DNA from: Chamaecyparis obtusa
Lineage: Eukaryota > Streptophyta > Pinopsida > Cupressales > Cupressaceae
Assembly (NCBI GenBank): GCA_027943335.1
Contig: BSBK01007739.1
Location: forward strand, 186,001 to 250,000
Reading direction: 5' to 3'
Length of the DNA stretch: 64,000 nucleotides
How positions within the stretch are numbered: position 1 is the first letter of the stretch; every line of letters begins with the position of its first letter. Under the pieces are notes generated by a model. The model was given only the letters and a program-made list of their open reading frames with translations. It made no database searches and was not told the DNA's origin. The translations under genes and the position numbers were made by a program. This document shows positions 39,414 through 49,620 of this stretch, one piece after another.

Positions 39414-39418
<5 letters not shown>
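37901..39418 (+). repeat. 3' LTR of the gag-only element
   Basis: It starts TGTATCATCTT and ends ...CTATCCA at the border of an AT microsatellite. It has the W-box-like repeat block (38101-38211) and TATA box (38411-38418). Confidence 0.8.

Positions 39419-39459
<41 letters not shown>
39419..39459. repeat. AT microsatellite abutting the 3' LTR
   Basis: About 20 AT units begin at the last LTR base. Insertion into an existing AT tract would explain why no distinctive target duplication is visible. Confidence 0.9.
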
Positions 39460-39461
<2 letters not shown>

Positions 39462-39977
39462 TTTATTCTCAAACCTATAGAAAAGATCTAAATTTACTTG
39501 ATGCATGAAACTATAAAATTTATGTAATTTTCTCCATGGCCAGCACATATGTTATTCATACCACATCAAGTAGTTCATACTTCTCTTCAATAACAAGTAA
39601 TTTTATCTAGTGATCATCATAATCTAATCTTCACTTATGATGTCAAAATGAACATGGAACTGGATGAAGAGATAGGGTGGTAGAAATTACAAGGTGTCTA
39701 TACTAATATATCTTACTGTAAGGTTGATAATCAATAAACTGAATCCCATGTTGAGAAATTTTAACTCTTTGAAATATGTCCCTTTCAAGTTACAATTGAA
39801 CCTATGCGGGGTATAACATTAAAATGTAAGACATACATAAAACATTTTTAAGGTACAAGATATAAAATTTCCAAGGATCATGTGGAAGGTCTAACTCATA
39901 CTTGTAACAATTTATTTTGAGGTAACCTACATAAAAAAAAATGAGTCAATTTGAACCAATGATGTATTTAAAACAAA
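39460..39977. other. AT-rich sequence, nothing recognised
   Basis: No ORF, repeat or regulatory signal that I can support. Confidence 0.45.
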
Positions 39978-40085
39978 TTAAAAATATATATTCAAATTTA
40001 GATAAATCAACATGATAGATCATAAATACATCATTGGACCTACAAGAAACGACATTCAATCACTTGTTTCTTGTTTTTTAAGCTT

Positions 40086-40410
40086 CATTGCCTCTTATGT
40101 GCAACACGATATCTTCCATTATGACTACAAAATATTTCCTACAAAAAATTACATGGAAAATTCAAGTAAAAATTATATTAGAACCACTATCAACCTAGAT
40201 ATGTATTAAATACTTTTGAAGTTACACCACATCAAAAAAATTTAACGTAACTACACATATATAAATCTGTGCACTATATAAGCATGTCACCTAATTATAC
40301 ATACCTTTTTTTAATCAGTGTTGAGATATGGTCATAATCATTAGAAATCAAATGATTGTCTTCAAGGATTTCATCCTCATATTTTTTGTACATCTATGCA
40401 AAGATGCATG
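40086..40410 (-). pseudogene. Exon-like minus-strand segment, copy 1
   Basis: On the minus strand a stretch encoding DEILEDNHLISNDYDHISTLIK ends at AAAG|GTATGT (about 40307), a good splice donor. About 150 bases on, TTTTTTGTAG|GAAATATTTTG (about 40145) is a good acceptor. The encoded stretch is conserved in copy 2, suggesting former coding sequence. No longer homology is recognised and the reading frame dies soon after the acceptor. Confidence 0.35.
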
Positions 40411-40964
40411 CAAAATATTGATGCATATAAAATATGCAATCCATTTGTCAAATGTTACAAGAGAATGATAGATCTTTCAATGTAGAATGTCGGGCCTAAA
40501 ATATTTCATATCCGAAATAATAACCATATACAAATTATGAAATTATTCACCTTTGTGACTTATATTTCTCCCTCTCTAAAATTCTCTTAGATATTGTCAA
40601 CTTGCCTTCTGGATAGCTATCTTTATTTTTCTTTTTTTTATTCCTTATGCTTCATTCCTTTTTAAATATAGAGAGAATACAAAACAAAAAACCTATTGTA
40701 TGTCCCTTTTTGTGTTCTTATTAAATAAAAAGATGAATAAAGCATATTCTCACTCGCATAACTTGGAAATTTCTAAGCTAGGAGTAAGTGATAAATCAAC
40801 ATGATCATATCTAGAAGTAAAAATATATATTAAAATTTAGATAAATCGACATGATAAATCATTAATGTATCATTGAACCTACAAGAAAAAATATTCCATC
40901 ACTTGTTTCTACTTTTTTAAAAAAAATTCATCACTTCTATGCAACACAATAAATAGTTACTAAC

Positions 40965-41305
40965 ACCTATTTTTTCATCATCTTATATGACTACAAAATA
41001 TCTCCTACAACAAATTTATATGAAAATTTTATGTAAAAAAATTAGAACCACTTCCAACCTCTATATATATTAAATAGTTTTGAAGTTACACTAGATTGCC
41101 ATGTTTAAAAGTCACTACACATGTAAATGTATGCACTATATAAGTATGTGATATAAATATACAAACCTGTTTTAATCAATGCTGACATATGGTCATAATC
41201 ATTTGAAAGAAAGAAAATTTCTTCAAAGATTTCATCATCATCTCTATCGTGTGTCCAAGCAAAGATGCACACAAAATATTGAATCATACCAAGTATGCAA
41301 TCCAT
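40965..41305 (-). pseudogene. Exon-like minus-strand segment, copy 2
   Basis: Open frame 41105-41305 contains DDEIFEEIFFLSNDYDHMSALIK followed by ACAG|GTTTGT (about 41168). It aligns with copy 1 residue by residue, but the junction differs by one base, which would change the downstream phase. The matching acceptor is TTGTTGTAG|GAGATATTTTG (about 41005). Confidence 0.35.
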
Positions 41306-41599
41306 TTGTCAAATGTTACAAGGGAATGATAGATATTTCAATGTGAAATTTATAAAATATTTAATATACCAAATAAAAATTATAAAGTTCTTCATATTTG
41401 TGACTGATTATTCTCCATCTCTAAGACTCTCTTAGACATTGCCATCTTTCCTTTTCGATAGCTACAAAAGAAAACAACAAGAAAAACCATCTCCATCTCC
41501 ATTGTTCAATGCTTATTAAACATAAAAGGAGGATTTAAGGATATTTCCACTCCCATAACTTGGAAATTTCTAAGCTGGTAGTAAGTGATTATTCCACCA

Positions 41600-42300
41600 G
41601 ATCAGACATCATAAAAGGAGGTTAACACATAATAAATTCTTTCATCCTCTCATAGATACATTATTTGTTGCAATAATTTCCACTAGAATCTAAATAAATA
41701 ATTTAACATTTTATGTTTCATTTCTAATAGAATAAAGATCATAGATACAGTCATTGCACATATGTTAATAAATATTAAGGTTCATGTGACATAAATCATT
41801 TCTAATTAATTTCTCTAATTCACCTCTCATGGTCACTTCTTCATTTTGACAAGAATCTAAAGTTCATCATGGACTTGGATAAAGGTCTCATCAATTTTGT
41901 TAGCATGATTTTGACATTCTAAGAAAACAAGATACTAAGTGAAACAAAGTGACCATCTCTCTTTTAGATATAATCAATTTAAGAAAATAAGTTACTATAC
42001 AATAAAAATTAACCATTTCTCTTTTATGTATAATCAATTTAAGAAAATATAATCATACTCCATGAATCTATGTTTATTCTTAAAAATACACTACGACATG
42101 CAATAAAGTGAATAATTTACAAAATAATAAACAATCTAATATATTAGATAAAGATTCTTTTCATTGTATTACTACAATCAAGAACATTATACTTTTCACA
42201 ATTTAATGATATAAAACATAGTTAAATTACGATAATAATCTTAGCATATGTCCAAAGCATAATAGATTACTTATTTTGAGAAACTAAATGTTTCTTACGA
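41600..42300. other. AT-rich sequence, nothing recognised
   Basis: No coding sequence seen. The last part would be the 3' flank of the cysteine-rich gene on the minus strand; an AATAAG near 42270-42275 (minus strand) could serve as a poly(A) signal. Confidence 0.4.
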
Positions 42301-42347
42301 GCAAAGTCCCAATACAGATATTACGCAATATCCATACTTTTCACAAT

Positions 42348-42563
42348 CTACAGATCTAGACAGCAATATCCATATCCCGCACCACACGCTCCGATGCTGC
42401 AGCATAGATAGTTGTTACTGATATCGCAATCAATATGGTCCTGGCACTCATCAACGCAGGGATTAATAGGATCAGGCTCAGACCAGGGATCAACCTGAGC
42501 TACTGCCATACCTGCCATGCCCATTATTAACACCAAGCAAAACAATTTCATTGCCTTTGCCAT
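42348..42563 (-). CDS. Secreted cysteine-rich peptide, 71 residues
   Basis: An intact intronless ORF. Residues 1-22 form a signal peptide: Lys near the start, then a hydrophobic core LFCLVLIMGMAGM, with an AVA site before Q23. The acidic mature part has eight cysteines at 36, 40, 46, 54, 55, 60, 67 and 68 (C-x3-C-x5-C-x7-CC-x4-C-x6-CC) and little Lys/Arg. This spacing is not that of plant defensins, snakins, thionins or hevein, so I leave the family open. An extracellular disulfide-rich peptide for defence or signalling is plausible. A TATA box sits about 50 bases upstream of the ATG. It is the only convincing host gene here. Confidence 0.8.
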   Translation of the reverse strand: MAKAMKLFCLVLIMGMAGMAVAQVDPWSEPDPINPCVDECQDHIDCDISNNYLCCSIGACGAGYGYCCLDL

Positions 42564-42612
42564 TTTCTTTTATGCTTTTTGAAACTACTGTGAAGAAATT
42601 CTAATCCAATCC

Positions 42613-42620
42613 AATTTATA
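42613..42620 (-). promoter_or_regulatory. TATA box of the cysteine-rich peptide gene
   Basis: TATAAATT on the minus strand, about 50 bases upstream of the ATG, implies a short 5' leader of about 20-25 bases. Confidence 0.6.
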
Positions 42621-42663
42621 GAGTGGAATCTGCTTCTGTTTGGACTGGAGTTTCTAACATTAT

Positions 42664-43250
42664 TGTTCCAAATATTCTTCAGCGATTTAATCAAGAAATT
42701 TGTTAATTTTGTCCGCCGGTTGCAAGAGATCAGCACATTGTATTCGTCCAAACCAAGGCTAGGTAAATATTTATTTAAAAATAACAAGGAATCCTTCAAT
42801 TCTATATTTACGGCATATACGATGACGTCCACCATTTATTATGTTATTTTAATAATGCTGAACTACAGTTTACGGAACTCTCTATAGTTTGGGTTATCAT
42901 TTGCCATATTAAAATATAGCTTAAAAAATAACAAGGGAATCGTCTACGTTTTCACCAACGTTCACAGAGCCTAAGAATTTATTACTTTTATATGTGTCTA
43001 AAAATTGGTTATCATTTGTCATCTTATTTGAGGAATGTACTTTGGTCTTTTCAGAATTTCTTTTGATGGTGGGGAAAATTATTTTTAGTAGTTGGATTAT
43101 TAATTATACACTAGTAAAAAATGTTGTTTTATCATAAATTCATAATAGTTGCAATTATTTAGATATTGTGCTAAGAGTTAGAAGGATATCTCATAATTAA
43201 ATTACATTCTAATAAGACTTCAAATAGATATGCATGTTGCATCTAGCGTC
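42664..43250. other. Promoter-side flank, no gene recognised
   Basis: Upstream of the cysteine-rich gene on its strand. AT-rich, with no further ORF of coding character. Candidate distal promoter only by position. Confidence 0.4.
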
Positions 43251-43256
43251 ATCAAG

Positions 43257-43445
43257 TGACCGTTTGTTTTTAAATTTGAATTTTTTGAGAGGGTTTTTCG
43301 CCAAAATGGACTGGTTTTAATTGTCTCTTTGACTGGATTTGATTTGGTTGGTGGCGCCAGTTGTTGCAGACTACTCTGGGGGTCTCTATGGTTGATTGCA
43401 TGATGTTTTTGTACTGGGTGAAGTCTGGTTTTGTGCTCGAGGCAT
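43257..43445 (+). repeat. Dispersed direct repeat, copy 1
   Basis: From GACCGTTTGTTTT to GATGTTTTTGTAC this stretch is homologous to 45172-45335. It shares GGTGGCGCYAG, GACTA.TCTG.GGGTCTC and the final GATGTTTTTGTACY.GTG. A partial, more diverged third copy may lie at 44325-44370 (TTTGGCGCCG...CTAGATGTTTTCGAC). Confidence 0.65.
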
Positions 43446-43562
43446 GTTGTAGGTGGCTAAAAGGACTGATTGACATAGATTTTCATTGATTTGCAATACT
43501 CTCCTAGAAGTCTATTATAAAATAAAGCTGAATTAAACACTGCAGGTGAGGGTATGAATCTG

Positions 43563-43608
43563 GTCGCATGATCGTAAGAGTGGAAGAGATGCCTTGCGAT
43601 CATGCGAC
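43563..43608. repeat. Hairpin 1 of the array
   Basis: Arms GTCGCATGATCGTAAG (43563-43578) and CTTGCGATCATGCGAC (43593-43608) pair over 16 bases with one wobble, around a 14-base loop. Confidence 0.85.
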
Positions 43609-43802
43609 AAGGCATATGCAATAATTTGCGGTTAATGACAGCTTTAAAAGCTATTTTACAACTCATGGATAAATTTGATTCAAAAAGCATCAACCATACT
43701 TTCAGAGAAGGAAACACAGAAGCGGATGAGCTAGCGGACTTGGTAGCCAGAGGATCGAATTTGAAAAGTATATCCGACGTCAGCGAAGCTCTTCAAGTCT
43801 AG
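43602..43802 (+). pseudogene. RNase H C-terminal fragment (LINE-like)
   Basis: The 66-codon frame contains INHTFREGNTEADELADLVARGS, matching the H-x-x-R-E-x-N-x-x-A-D-x-L-A signature at the C-terminus of the plant RNase H family found in LINE ORF2 proteins and related genes. The catalytic N-terminal part (D, E, D) is not present, so this is a remnant. Its start overlaps the right arm of hairpin 1. Confidence 0.55.
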
Positions 43803-44649
43803 TCATCAAAATACTTTGGTTGGTTCAGACCCTGATGGTTTCTTGCCTTGCAAGTTGACAGAATAGCTCCTTGAGGTGATAAGACGGGCGTCTTTCCTCA
43901 TAGCATGGATATGAGCTCAGAGCATTAAATGAAATCCAGATCGAGGACAAGAGGAGTAGCCACTTATTGATCAATGATGGGATGTTTTCCATTTCTCAAA
44001 CCCAAACAGTATGCTTCAGTGTTAGCGGAATCTGACAGGACAAAATTAGTAGAGATCTAGCGGATAGTATAGTGGATAGCTTCTCAAGGCCACTTGCTGC
44101 AAGTATTCCTCCTGCTCCTCCATAGAAATGGACTCTTCATCGGGTTCGACATTAAACGGGTGCTATTTACTTGGTTTGTTGGAAGCATTTTGGTAACATT
44201 TTGGAAATCAGCTAGAAAATAGGGGTAGAATTAGAAGTTTTACATCGGCCTTGCGAACATGTGTCTTCTTAAACCCTGGTTGTTTTCGACTTTATGCCTT
44301 TCTATGTTTGCTCATTTATCTTTTGGCGCCGAAAACCCTAGATGTTTTCGACCTCGCGCTTCTTCCCTTTTGTCGGCACTCCTTGTCCGTCGGTCTTATG
44401 TGTGCAAGTGCGATCGGTTGTTGGGCCCGGCTCCCTGACAGGTTTCTCATCTAACGATGGGTGTAAGAGCTTATGCGATGTGTCAAAGGCATGCGAATAT
44501 GAGACCAGCCGTAGATCTTGCTCTGTCTGCTTTTCCCGGCTGGTGGTCCCGTTTGTCAAAGAATAAAGTGATGTGTTGTGTTTTGGTTGGTCTGCATGGT
44601 CTGAGGTGGCAGGATGGCAGATGGGCCTAGTTCTTTTGGAAAGATTCTT
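43803..44649. other. No gene recognised
   Basis: Less AT-rich than the surroundings, with short open frames (for example 44251-44454) lacking any domain. It contains a possible partial copy of the dispersed repeat at 44325-44370. Confidence 0.4.
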
Positions 44650-44661
44650 GATCCTATGGTT

Positions 44662-44707
44662 GTCATATGATTGCATGGAATCTTTTTAGCCCATGCGATC
44701 ATGCGAC
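44662..44707. repeat. Hairpin 2 of the array
   Basis: Arms GTCATATGATTGCATGG (44662-44678) and CCATGCGATCATGCGAC (44691-44707). Three mismatches, all of CG-to-CA/TG type in the left arm. Confidence 0.75.
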
Positions 44708-44849
44708 CACCGTCTGATCTTCCCAAAAGGTAAAGCTTCTCTCGGCAGTGGGCCCGTTGTCTTGTGTTGCCGGTGGTGCACGTTTTCCATTGGTAGGGAG
44801 CGGTGATGTGGCGGTGACTTGGCAGTTTGTCGGTGGGGTGAATGTTAAT

Positions 44850-44905
44850 GGTTTGTCGCATGTTCGCATGAGCTAGTTTCATACTATGCAATCATGCGAC
44901 AAACC
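44850..44905. repeat. Hairpin 3 of the array
   Basis: Arms GGTTTGTCGCATGTTCGCAT (44850-44869) and ATGCAATCATGCGACAAACC (44886-44905), 20 bases with two mismatches. Confidence 0.85.
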
Positions 44906-44971
44906 CTTTGGGCAAATAGTGGCGGCGAATATTTGGTCGGCCTGGCGGTGATGGTGGTAAGTGTAAGTGGT

Positions 44972-45021
44972 TTGTCACATGTTCGCATAGCCCTTTTCCT
45001 AGCTATGCGATCATGCGACAA
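44972..45021. repeat. Hairpin 4 of the array
   Basis: Arms TTGTCACATGTTCGCATAG (44972-44990) and CTATGCGATCATGCGACAA (45003-45021). The loop contains CCCTTTTCCT, as in hairpin 5. Confidence 0.85.
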
Positions 45022-45171
45022 CCATTAAGAATGTCACCGTTGTGGAGTAAAAGTGGGTCTTGCCGACATGCTTGTATCTGGTTGGCTGCTTGCTGGTAAA
45101 GTGACCAAGGATCTTTCAAGGGGTTTGTGACTATTGACCGCGTGACTTTGTGACACTGGCACCATAAACAG

Positions 45172-45335
45172 GACCGTTTGTTTTCAAATTCAAAATTCTC
45201 TAAGGGGTTTTCGTGACATGAAGTACCTGAATTTATGGTTTTAGCAACTGATCTCGACTAGTTTGGTGGCGCTAGATGTTGTCGACTAATCTGAGGGTCT
45301 CAGTGGTCAATAGCAATGATGTTTTTGTACCCAGT
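45172..45335 (+). repeat. Dispersed direct repeat, copy 2
   Basis: Homologous to 43257-43445 and followed directly by hairpin 5. The repeat and hairpins therefore belong to one larger repeated unit. Confidence 0.65.
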
Positions 45336-45352
45336 GGTGAGTGGTGGAGGTG

Positions 45353-45400
45353 TGTCGCATGTTCGCATAGCCCTTTTCCTGCCTATGCGATCATGCGACA
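45353..45400. repeat. Hairpin 5 of the array
   Basis: Arms TGTCGCATGTTCGCATAG (45353-45370) and CTATGCGATCATGCGACA (45383-45400), 18 bases with one mismatch at the central T. Confidence 0.9.
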
Positions 45401-45419
45401 ACCATTGTTTTGTAGGGTC

Positions 45420-46859
45420 TTCAAGCAGTTAGCTGTTTGCGATGAAAGTGGTAGTCGATTATTATTGTCTACAATTTCTAGCACTTTGCTATGAACATTG
45501 GGCCTACGAAAATGGGCTTAAAACTGATGATAATTTTGCTAATATTTGCTTAATATTTGCTTTTACATATAAATATAAAAACCTCGGCTTCGGCCCTTCA
45601 TCGATAAAAAAAAAAATAGACATGCATGTGAATTGTTTTACAAAATGTCTAAATGAAAATGGGAGCGAGATAAACATTTAGAAATAGGAGAAAACATTTT
45701 TTTAAACATTAAACATGTTTTTAGTTCTTTGTGAGAAAACTATAGACAATTCTTGACTTGTTATTTATACTTCTTATTTTAACCAACCACAATTAAAAAA
45801 AAATTGACAAAAAAATATATTTAACTTCATCAAAGTTTAGATAATTATAACATTGAAAAAACTATTTATCTTTATTTTTATTGACTCTTACATTTAAGTG
45901 ATATGGGCGATCATTGCTGAGTTAATAGTGGAGAGGATAGTTTAACATAATGTTACCACTTGACAAATCCTGCTTTTTAGTGGGCATCATGGAACATACC
46001 ACATTTTTATGGGCAAATCTTATCACATCAGTAAATTGTGGGCAAGATGATTGGAATAGTTGTGTTTGTGCTATTATTTTTTTCTCCTCTACATATAGTT
46101 ATTAACCTTCATCTCTAATTAGTTTGGGATGGGAGAGACTTCACAACACAATTGAAGAAATTTGTTTTTTACTGGAGGGGATTTTAGAACCTCACTTCAC
46201 AATTGTTCTTATTGTACTTGTTGCACAATTAGCACAATTAGTGAATTATTTTGTGCCAACCATAAATAATTATTTTTTTGTAATTAGAATATTTTTAAAG
46301 TTAAGAAATTTATTTATTAATTTCATATATTATACAAAATACTTATCTCAAATATGATTGGTTTAATTGGTTTGGTGTTATCTACTGATAGAAAATAATA
46401 TCTTAATCTCGTCTCCCCTAGGTTATATTTATTTATCCTTTCCACTTAAAAAAAAATTAACTAATCATGTTATTTTTTTCATCCAACCAATGTTCATTTT
46501 TTTCACGTATAGAACTTAAAATATTTATTAGGTTGTTGTTATAGCCTAAAAATTAAAATATAATGAAATTAATTTTAATAGACTTATAATAGATTATTTT
46601 ATAAAAAAATTAATTCATCCTATAATTTTTTTGTAAGTATATTAAAATACTTTTCTTTAATTTCAACAAATTTATTACCATAATAAAAAAGTACATTTAA
46701 ATGGAAAAAACTAATCACAAAATTAATAATATATTTCTAATCTTATATCTATCTTTAAAATTTTAATTTTAAAATTTTAGATTAGAAACATTAAAAAGTA
46801 TTTCTAATTATAAGCTATAAATTTTAAACATCTATACCAATTCAGCTGAATATATTGGA
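45420..46859. other. AT-rich sequence, nothing recognised
   Basis: No coding sequence or repeat pairing seen. Open frames such as 46124-46357 have low complexity and no domain. Confidence 0.45.
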
Positions 46860-46869
46860 GAAAGACAAG

Positions 46870-48593
46870 CCCCCCTCTTGTCCATTCAAAGTTTAAAATA
46901 TGTGGCTCAAAGAGGAGAATTTTTTTAACATGGTAGCTGATTGATGGTCGGACTATAGAGTGAAGGGATCCAAATTATTTTGTTTTGTGTCTAAACTAAA
47001 ATTAATTAAACATAATTTACTCATTTGGAACATAACACACTTCAACAACATCTTTTCATCGAAAGTGGAAATTGAGCAAAAGCTTCATGTCTTGAATGAA
47101 TCCATCATGCAGCCAGGGATGAATCGGGACCTCTATGATGAAGAAAAACTCTTGTTAAGGGATTTAGAAGATATTATAACTAAAGAAAAAAATCTTCTGG
47201 AAACAAAAATCCAAAGAAAGCTGGCTGGTAGAAGGAGACAAAAATACTAAGTTTTTTCACTCCAATACCAAGCAACGTAGAAGTGTTAATAGAACTCACC
47301 AAATTGTCAACTCAGAGAGTGTCCTCCTTCAAGACCACAAAGATTTTTAGAAGGAAATAGTTAGCTTCTACTCAAAACTATTGAATCTCACAAATAGTTC
47401 TTCCCTTAAGGCTAAGAAGGATTTATTGATCAATATTCCCAAGATCATAACTGATATTGATAATCAAATGTTAATAGAGAAATTGTTAGAGAGTGAAATT
47501 ATGCAAACACTCTCACAAATGGCTGCAGAAAAGCCTCGGGTCATGATGGTTTTCCCCCTAGTTTCTTTTTGCATTGTTGGAGTGTCCTAGGGAAAGATCT
47601 CACAGTAGCTTTGGAGGGCGCCAAATCTTCAGGTAGATTCTTATCTAAAATTAATAATACCTTCATTGCTCTAATTACCAAAAAAAATGAGCTAACTATA
47701 TGGATGAATTTAGACCTATTTCTCTTTGCAACACCATTTGTAAGTTGTTCTCTAAATCATTAGAAAATAGATTAAAACTTGTTCTGGGTAAGATAATTGG
47801 GGAAGAACAAATAGGATTTGTACTTGGGAGATCAATACTGGATAGCATAATCATTTCTAAAGAAGCTATTCATTCTATTCAATGCAATAAGCAACCTAGT
47901 ATTATTATAAAACTAGACATCAAGAAGGCTTATGACAAGGTGAATTAGAGGTTAATAGCTAAATGTATGGAAAATTTTGGCTTCTCTAAGGCTTGGATTA
48001 ATCTTATATTCTAATGTATTTCTACTCCAAAATTTTTTATTTTAGTTAATGGATCCCCTCAACTATTCTTTGAAGGATCCAATGGCATTAGACAAGGTGA
48101 TCCTCTATCTCCCTTTTTATTCATCATTATGGTAGAAGCTTTGTGCCGCAGTTTAATCAGTCTTCATGATTAAGATATTATTAAGGGGATTGAAATAACT
48201 TCTTCAGTTAGAGTAACTACACATCAACAATTTGCAGATGACATTCTCCTTTTTGGAAAAGGCATTGTTCGAGAGGCTATGCAATTCAAAACAGTCCTTG
48301 ATAATTATGCTATTGCTTCTGGTCAAATTGTTAATAAAGACAAATTAGTGATTTTTTTCTTTCACACAAAAAATAAACTTCAACAGAAAATAGAATAAGT
48401 ATTGGCCTTTAAAATAGTTTCTCTCCCATGTTCCTGATTGGGTATCTCCATAGACAAATCTTTGAGAACCACTTCAGCTTGGAAACCTATCAATGAAAGA
48501 CTCGATAGAAAGATGGATTCTTGGAGATCAAAATGGTTATCTTGGGCGGGTAGAATTGTGATGATTAAAGATACATTGGCTACAATCCCTAGG
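46870..48593 (+). pseudogene. LINE ORF2 reverse transcriptase, 5'-truncated and broken
   Basis: The non-LTR RT that copies LINE RNA at the target site. From about 46880 there is the pre-RT linker (NMWLKEENFF ... LKLIKHNLLIWN). The RT core follows: FRPISLCNTICKLFSK (47704 on), EEQIGFVLGRSILDSI, KLDIKKAYDKVN (47910-47948), [16 protein letters not shown] (near 48088-48130) and the catalytic FADD box (48234-48245). Then comes KSKWLSWAGRIVMIKDTLATIP, the usual segment after the thumb. Frameshifts and several stops kill it. Endonuclease is missing upstream, and the 3' part is cut at 48594 by a Tat LTR. Confidence 0.85.
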
Positions 48594-49607
48594 TGATCCC
48601 ACAAAGTTGTGTCCCACTTTTAGGGATGAAGAAAATCCGCGTCGTAGGAAAATAAAAAAATTTAGAGTCTTCGTGGTGTATACACTAAGATGTGCACTTC
48701 TCTAAGTCATTACTTCCAAGAGAATCCATAGATTTGAAACCTTGAGAAAGCGACCTAGAGCTTCCTAGGCATGGAGTCACAAGGATGTGTATAGTGCTCT
48801 CAGCTAGAGCTATTGAAGCTTGCAACCTTGCTAGTAAACCACACAATGGGAGATTCAGAGAGACAAGGGAAAGAATGCCAATATCCTCAAGAATCAAGAT
48901 GGAAATGTAATGCAACTATACTAAGAATGAAGATGCAAATAAGCTATGGAAACAAAAGTGTTACAAGCCTTACTAATTAAGCTATGTGAGCTAAGCTAGA
49001 ACTTGAAAGAAAATCTAAGCTAAGAAAGCATAAACATGAAGCTCTGATGCAAGAATGAAAGCTAGAATGCAAGAAGATCTATAAAGCTCCAAAATCACCA
49101 AGAAAACCTACACCATAAGATTAGCATAAAGAGTGGGATCCTAGAATGAGAAGAGAGCTCTCATTTTAAATGAATTGAAAAGGAATGGACCATGGAGATT
49201 AAGAGGCAAAAGATTTTATCAAGGGTGTTGCTTGAAAGAGGAGCAATCCATGTGCACAAATCTCCTCCAATGAGAAAATAAGAGTTGACTTTTGTGCCCC
49301 ATATGAGACAAAAATGTCTTTTCTTCTTTTTATAAAATAGGAATAATGCTTTATTTGTGCAACTTAGGATAAGAGGAAAGTGGGGGCTTTTTATTTAATA
49401 AAAGGGGAGGGAATTCCTTTTGATAAAATAAAGACTTTAGGATAAAATGGTTATCCCATAGAATATAATCGAATAAATGATAAAATTAGGATTTGATCTA
49501 GGAAATTGATTTGATTTGAAAATATTGATTTAAAATATTGATTCAGGAAATTGATAAATTGAAGAATGGGGGCCCAAAGTCTAGGCGACCATTTTAGGGT
49601 GCATACA
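48594..49607 (-). repeat. 3' LTR of the minus-strand Tat element
   Basis: Read on the minus strand it starts TGTATGCACCCTAAAATGG at 49607, the same as the plus-strand element at 55196, and ends near GGGATCA at about 48594. The inner end is fixed by the PPT; the outer end is inferred from where LINE coding stops, so allow about 15 bases of error. Both LTRs share an ATTCAATTC...GAGAGCTCTC / AGGATCC stretch around the putative TATA region. Confidence 0.75.
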
Positions 49608-49620
49608 TTTGCCCCTCTTT
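49608..49620 (-). promoter_or_regulatory. Polypurine tract of the minus-strand Tat element
   Basis: AAAGAGGGGCAAA on the minus strand directly precedes the LTR start. It is identical to the core of the young Tat element's PPT. Confidence 0.9.

Larger units (their letters stand above)
31754..39418 (+). mobile_element. Older LTR retrotransposon coding only for gag and protease
   Basis: Two related LTRs (about 31754-33225 and 37901-39418) flank a 4.7-kb interior with PBS, gag, protease, an acidic ORF, a 1.2-kb 3' region and a PPT. There is no RT, RNase H or integrase, so it would need enzymes in trans. In a sampled stretch of about 125 bases the LTRs differ at roughly 8%, far more than in the young Tat element. 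The first 30 or so bases of the left LTR do not match the right LTR, so the left end is damaged and no target duplication can be read. Confidence 0.8.
39978..41590. repeat. Tandem duplication of about 0.84 kb
   Basis: 39978-40795 and about 40820-41590 are colinear direct copies offset by 839-845 bases, from AAAATATATATT...AAATTTAGATAAATC to CATAACTTGGAAATTTCTAAGCT. They are diverged by substitutions and small indels. Each copy carries the same exon-like minus-strand segment. Confidence 0.85.

Noticed and set aside
43563..45400. CRISPR-like array, because a palindromic repeat recurs.
   Set aside because: Spacing is irregular (0.1-1.1 kb), units are hairpins with loops, and the surrounding DNA is plant retroelement sequence.
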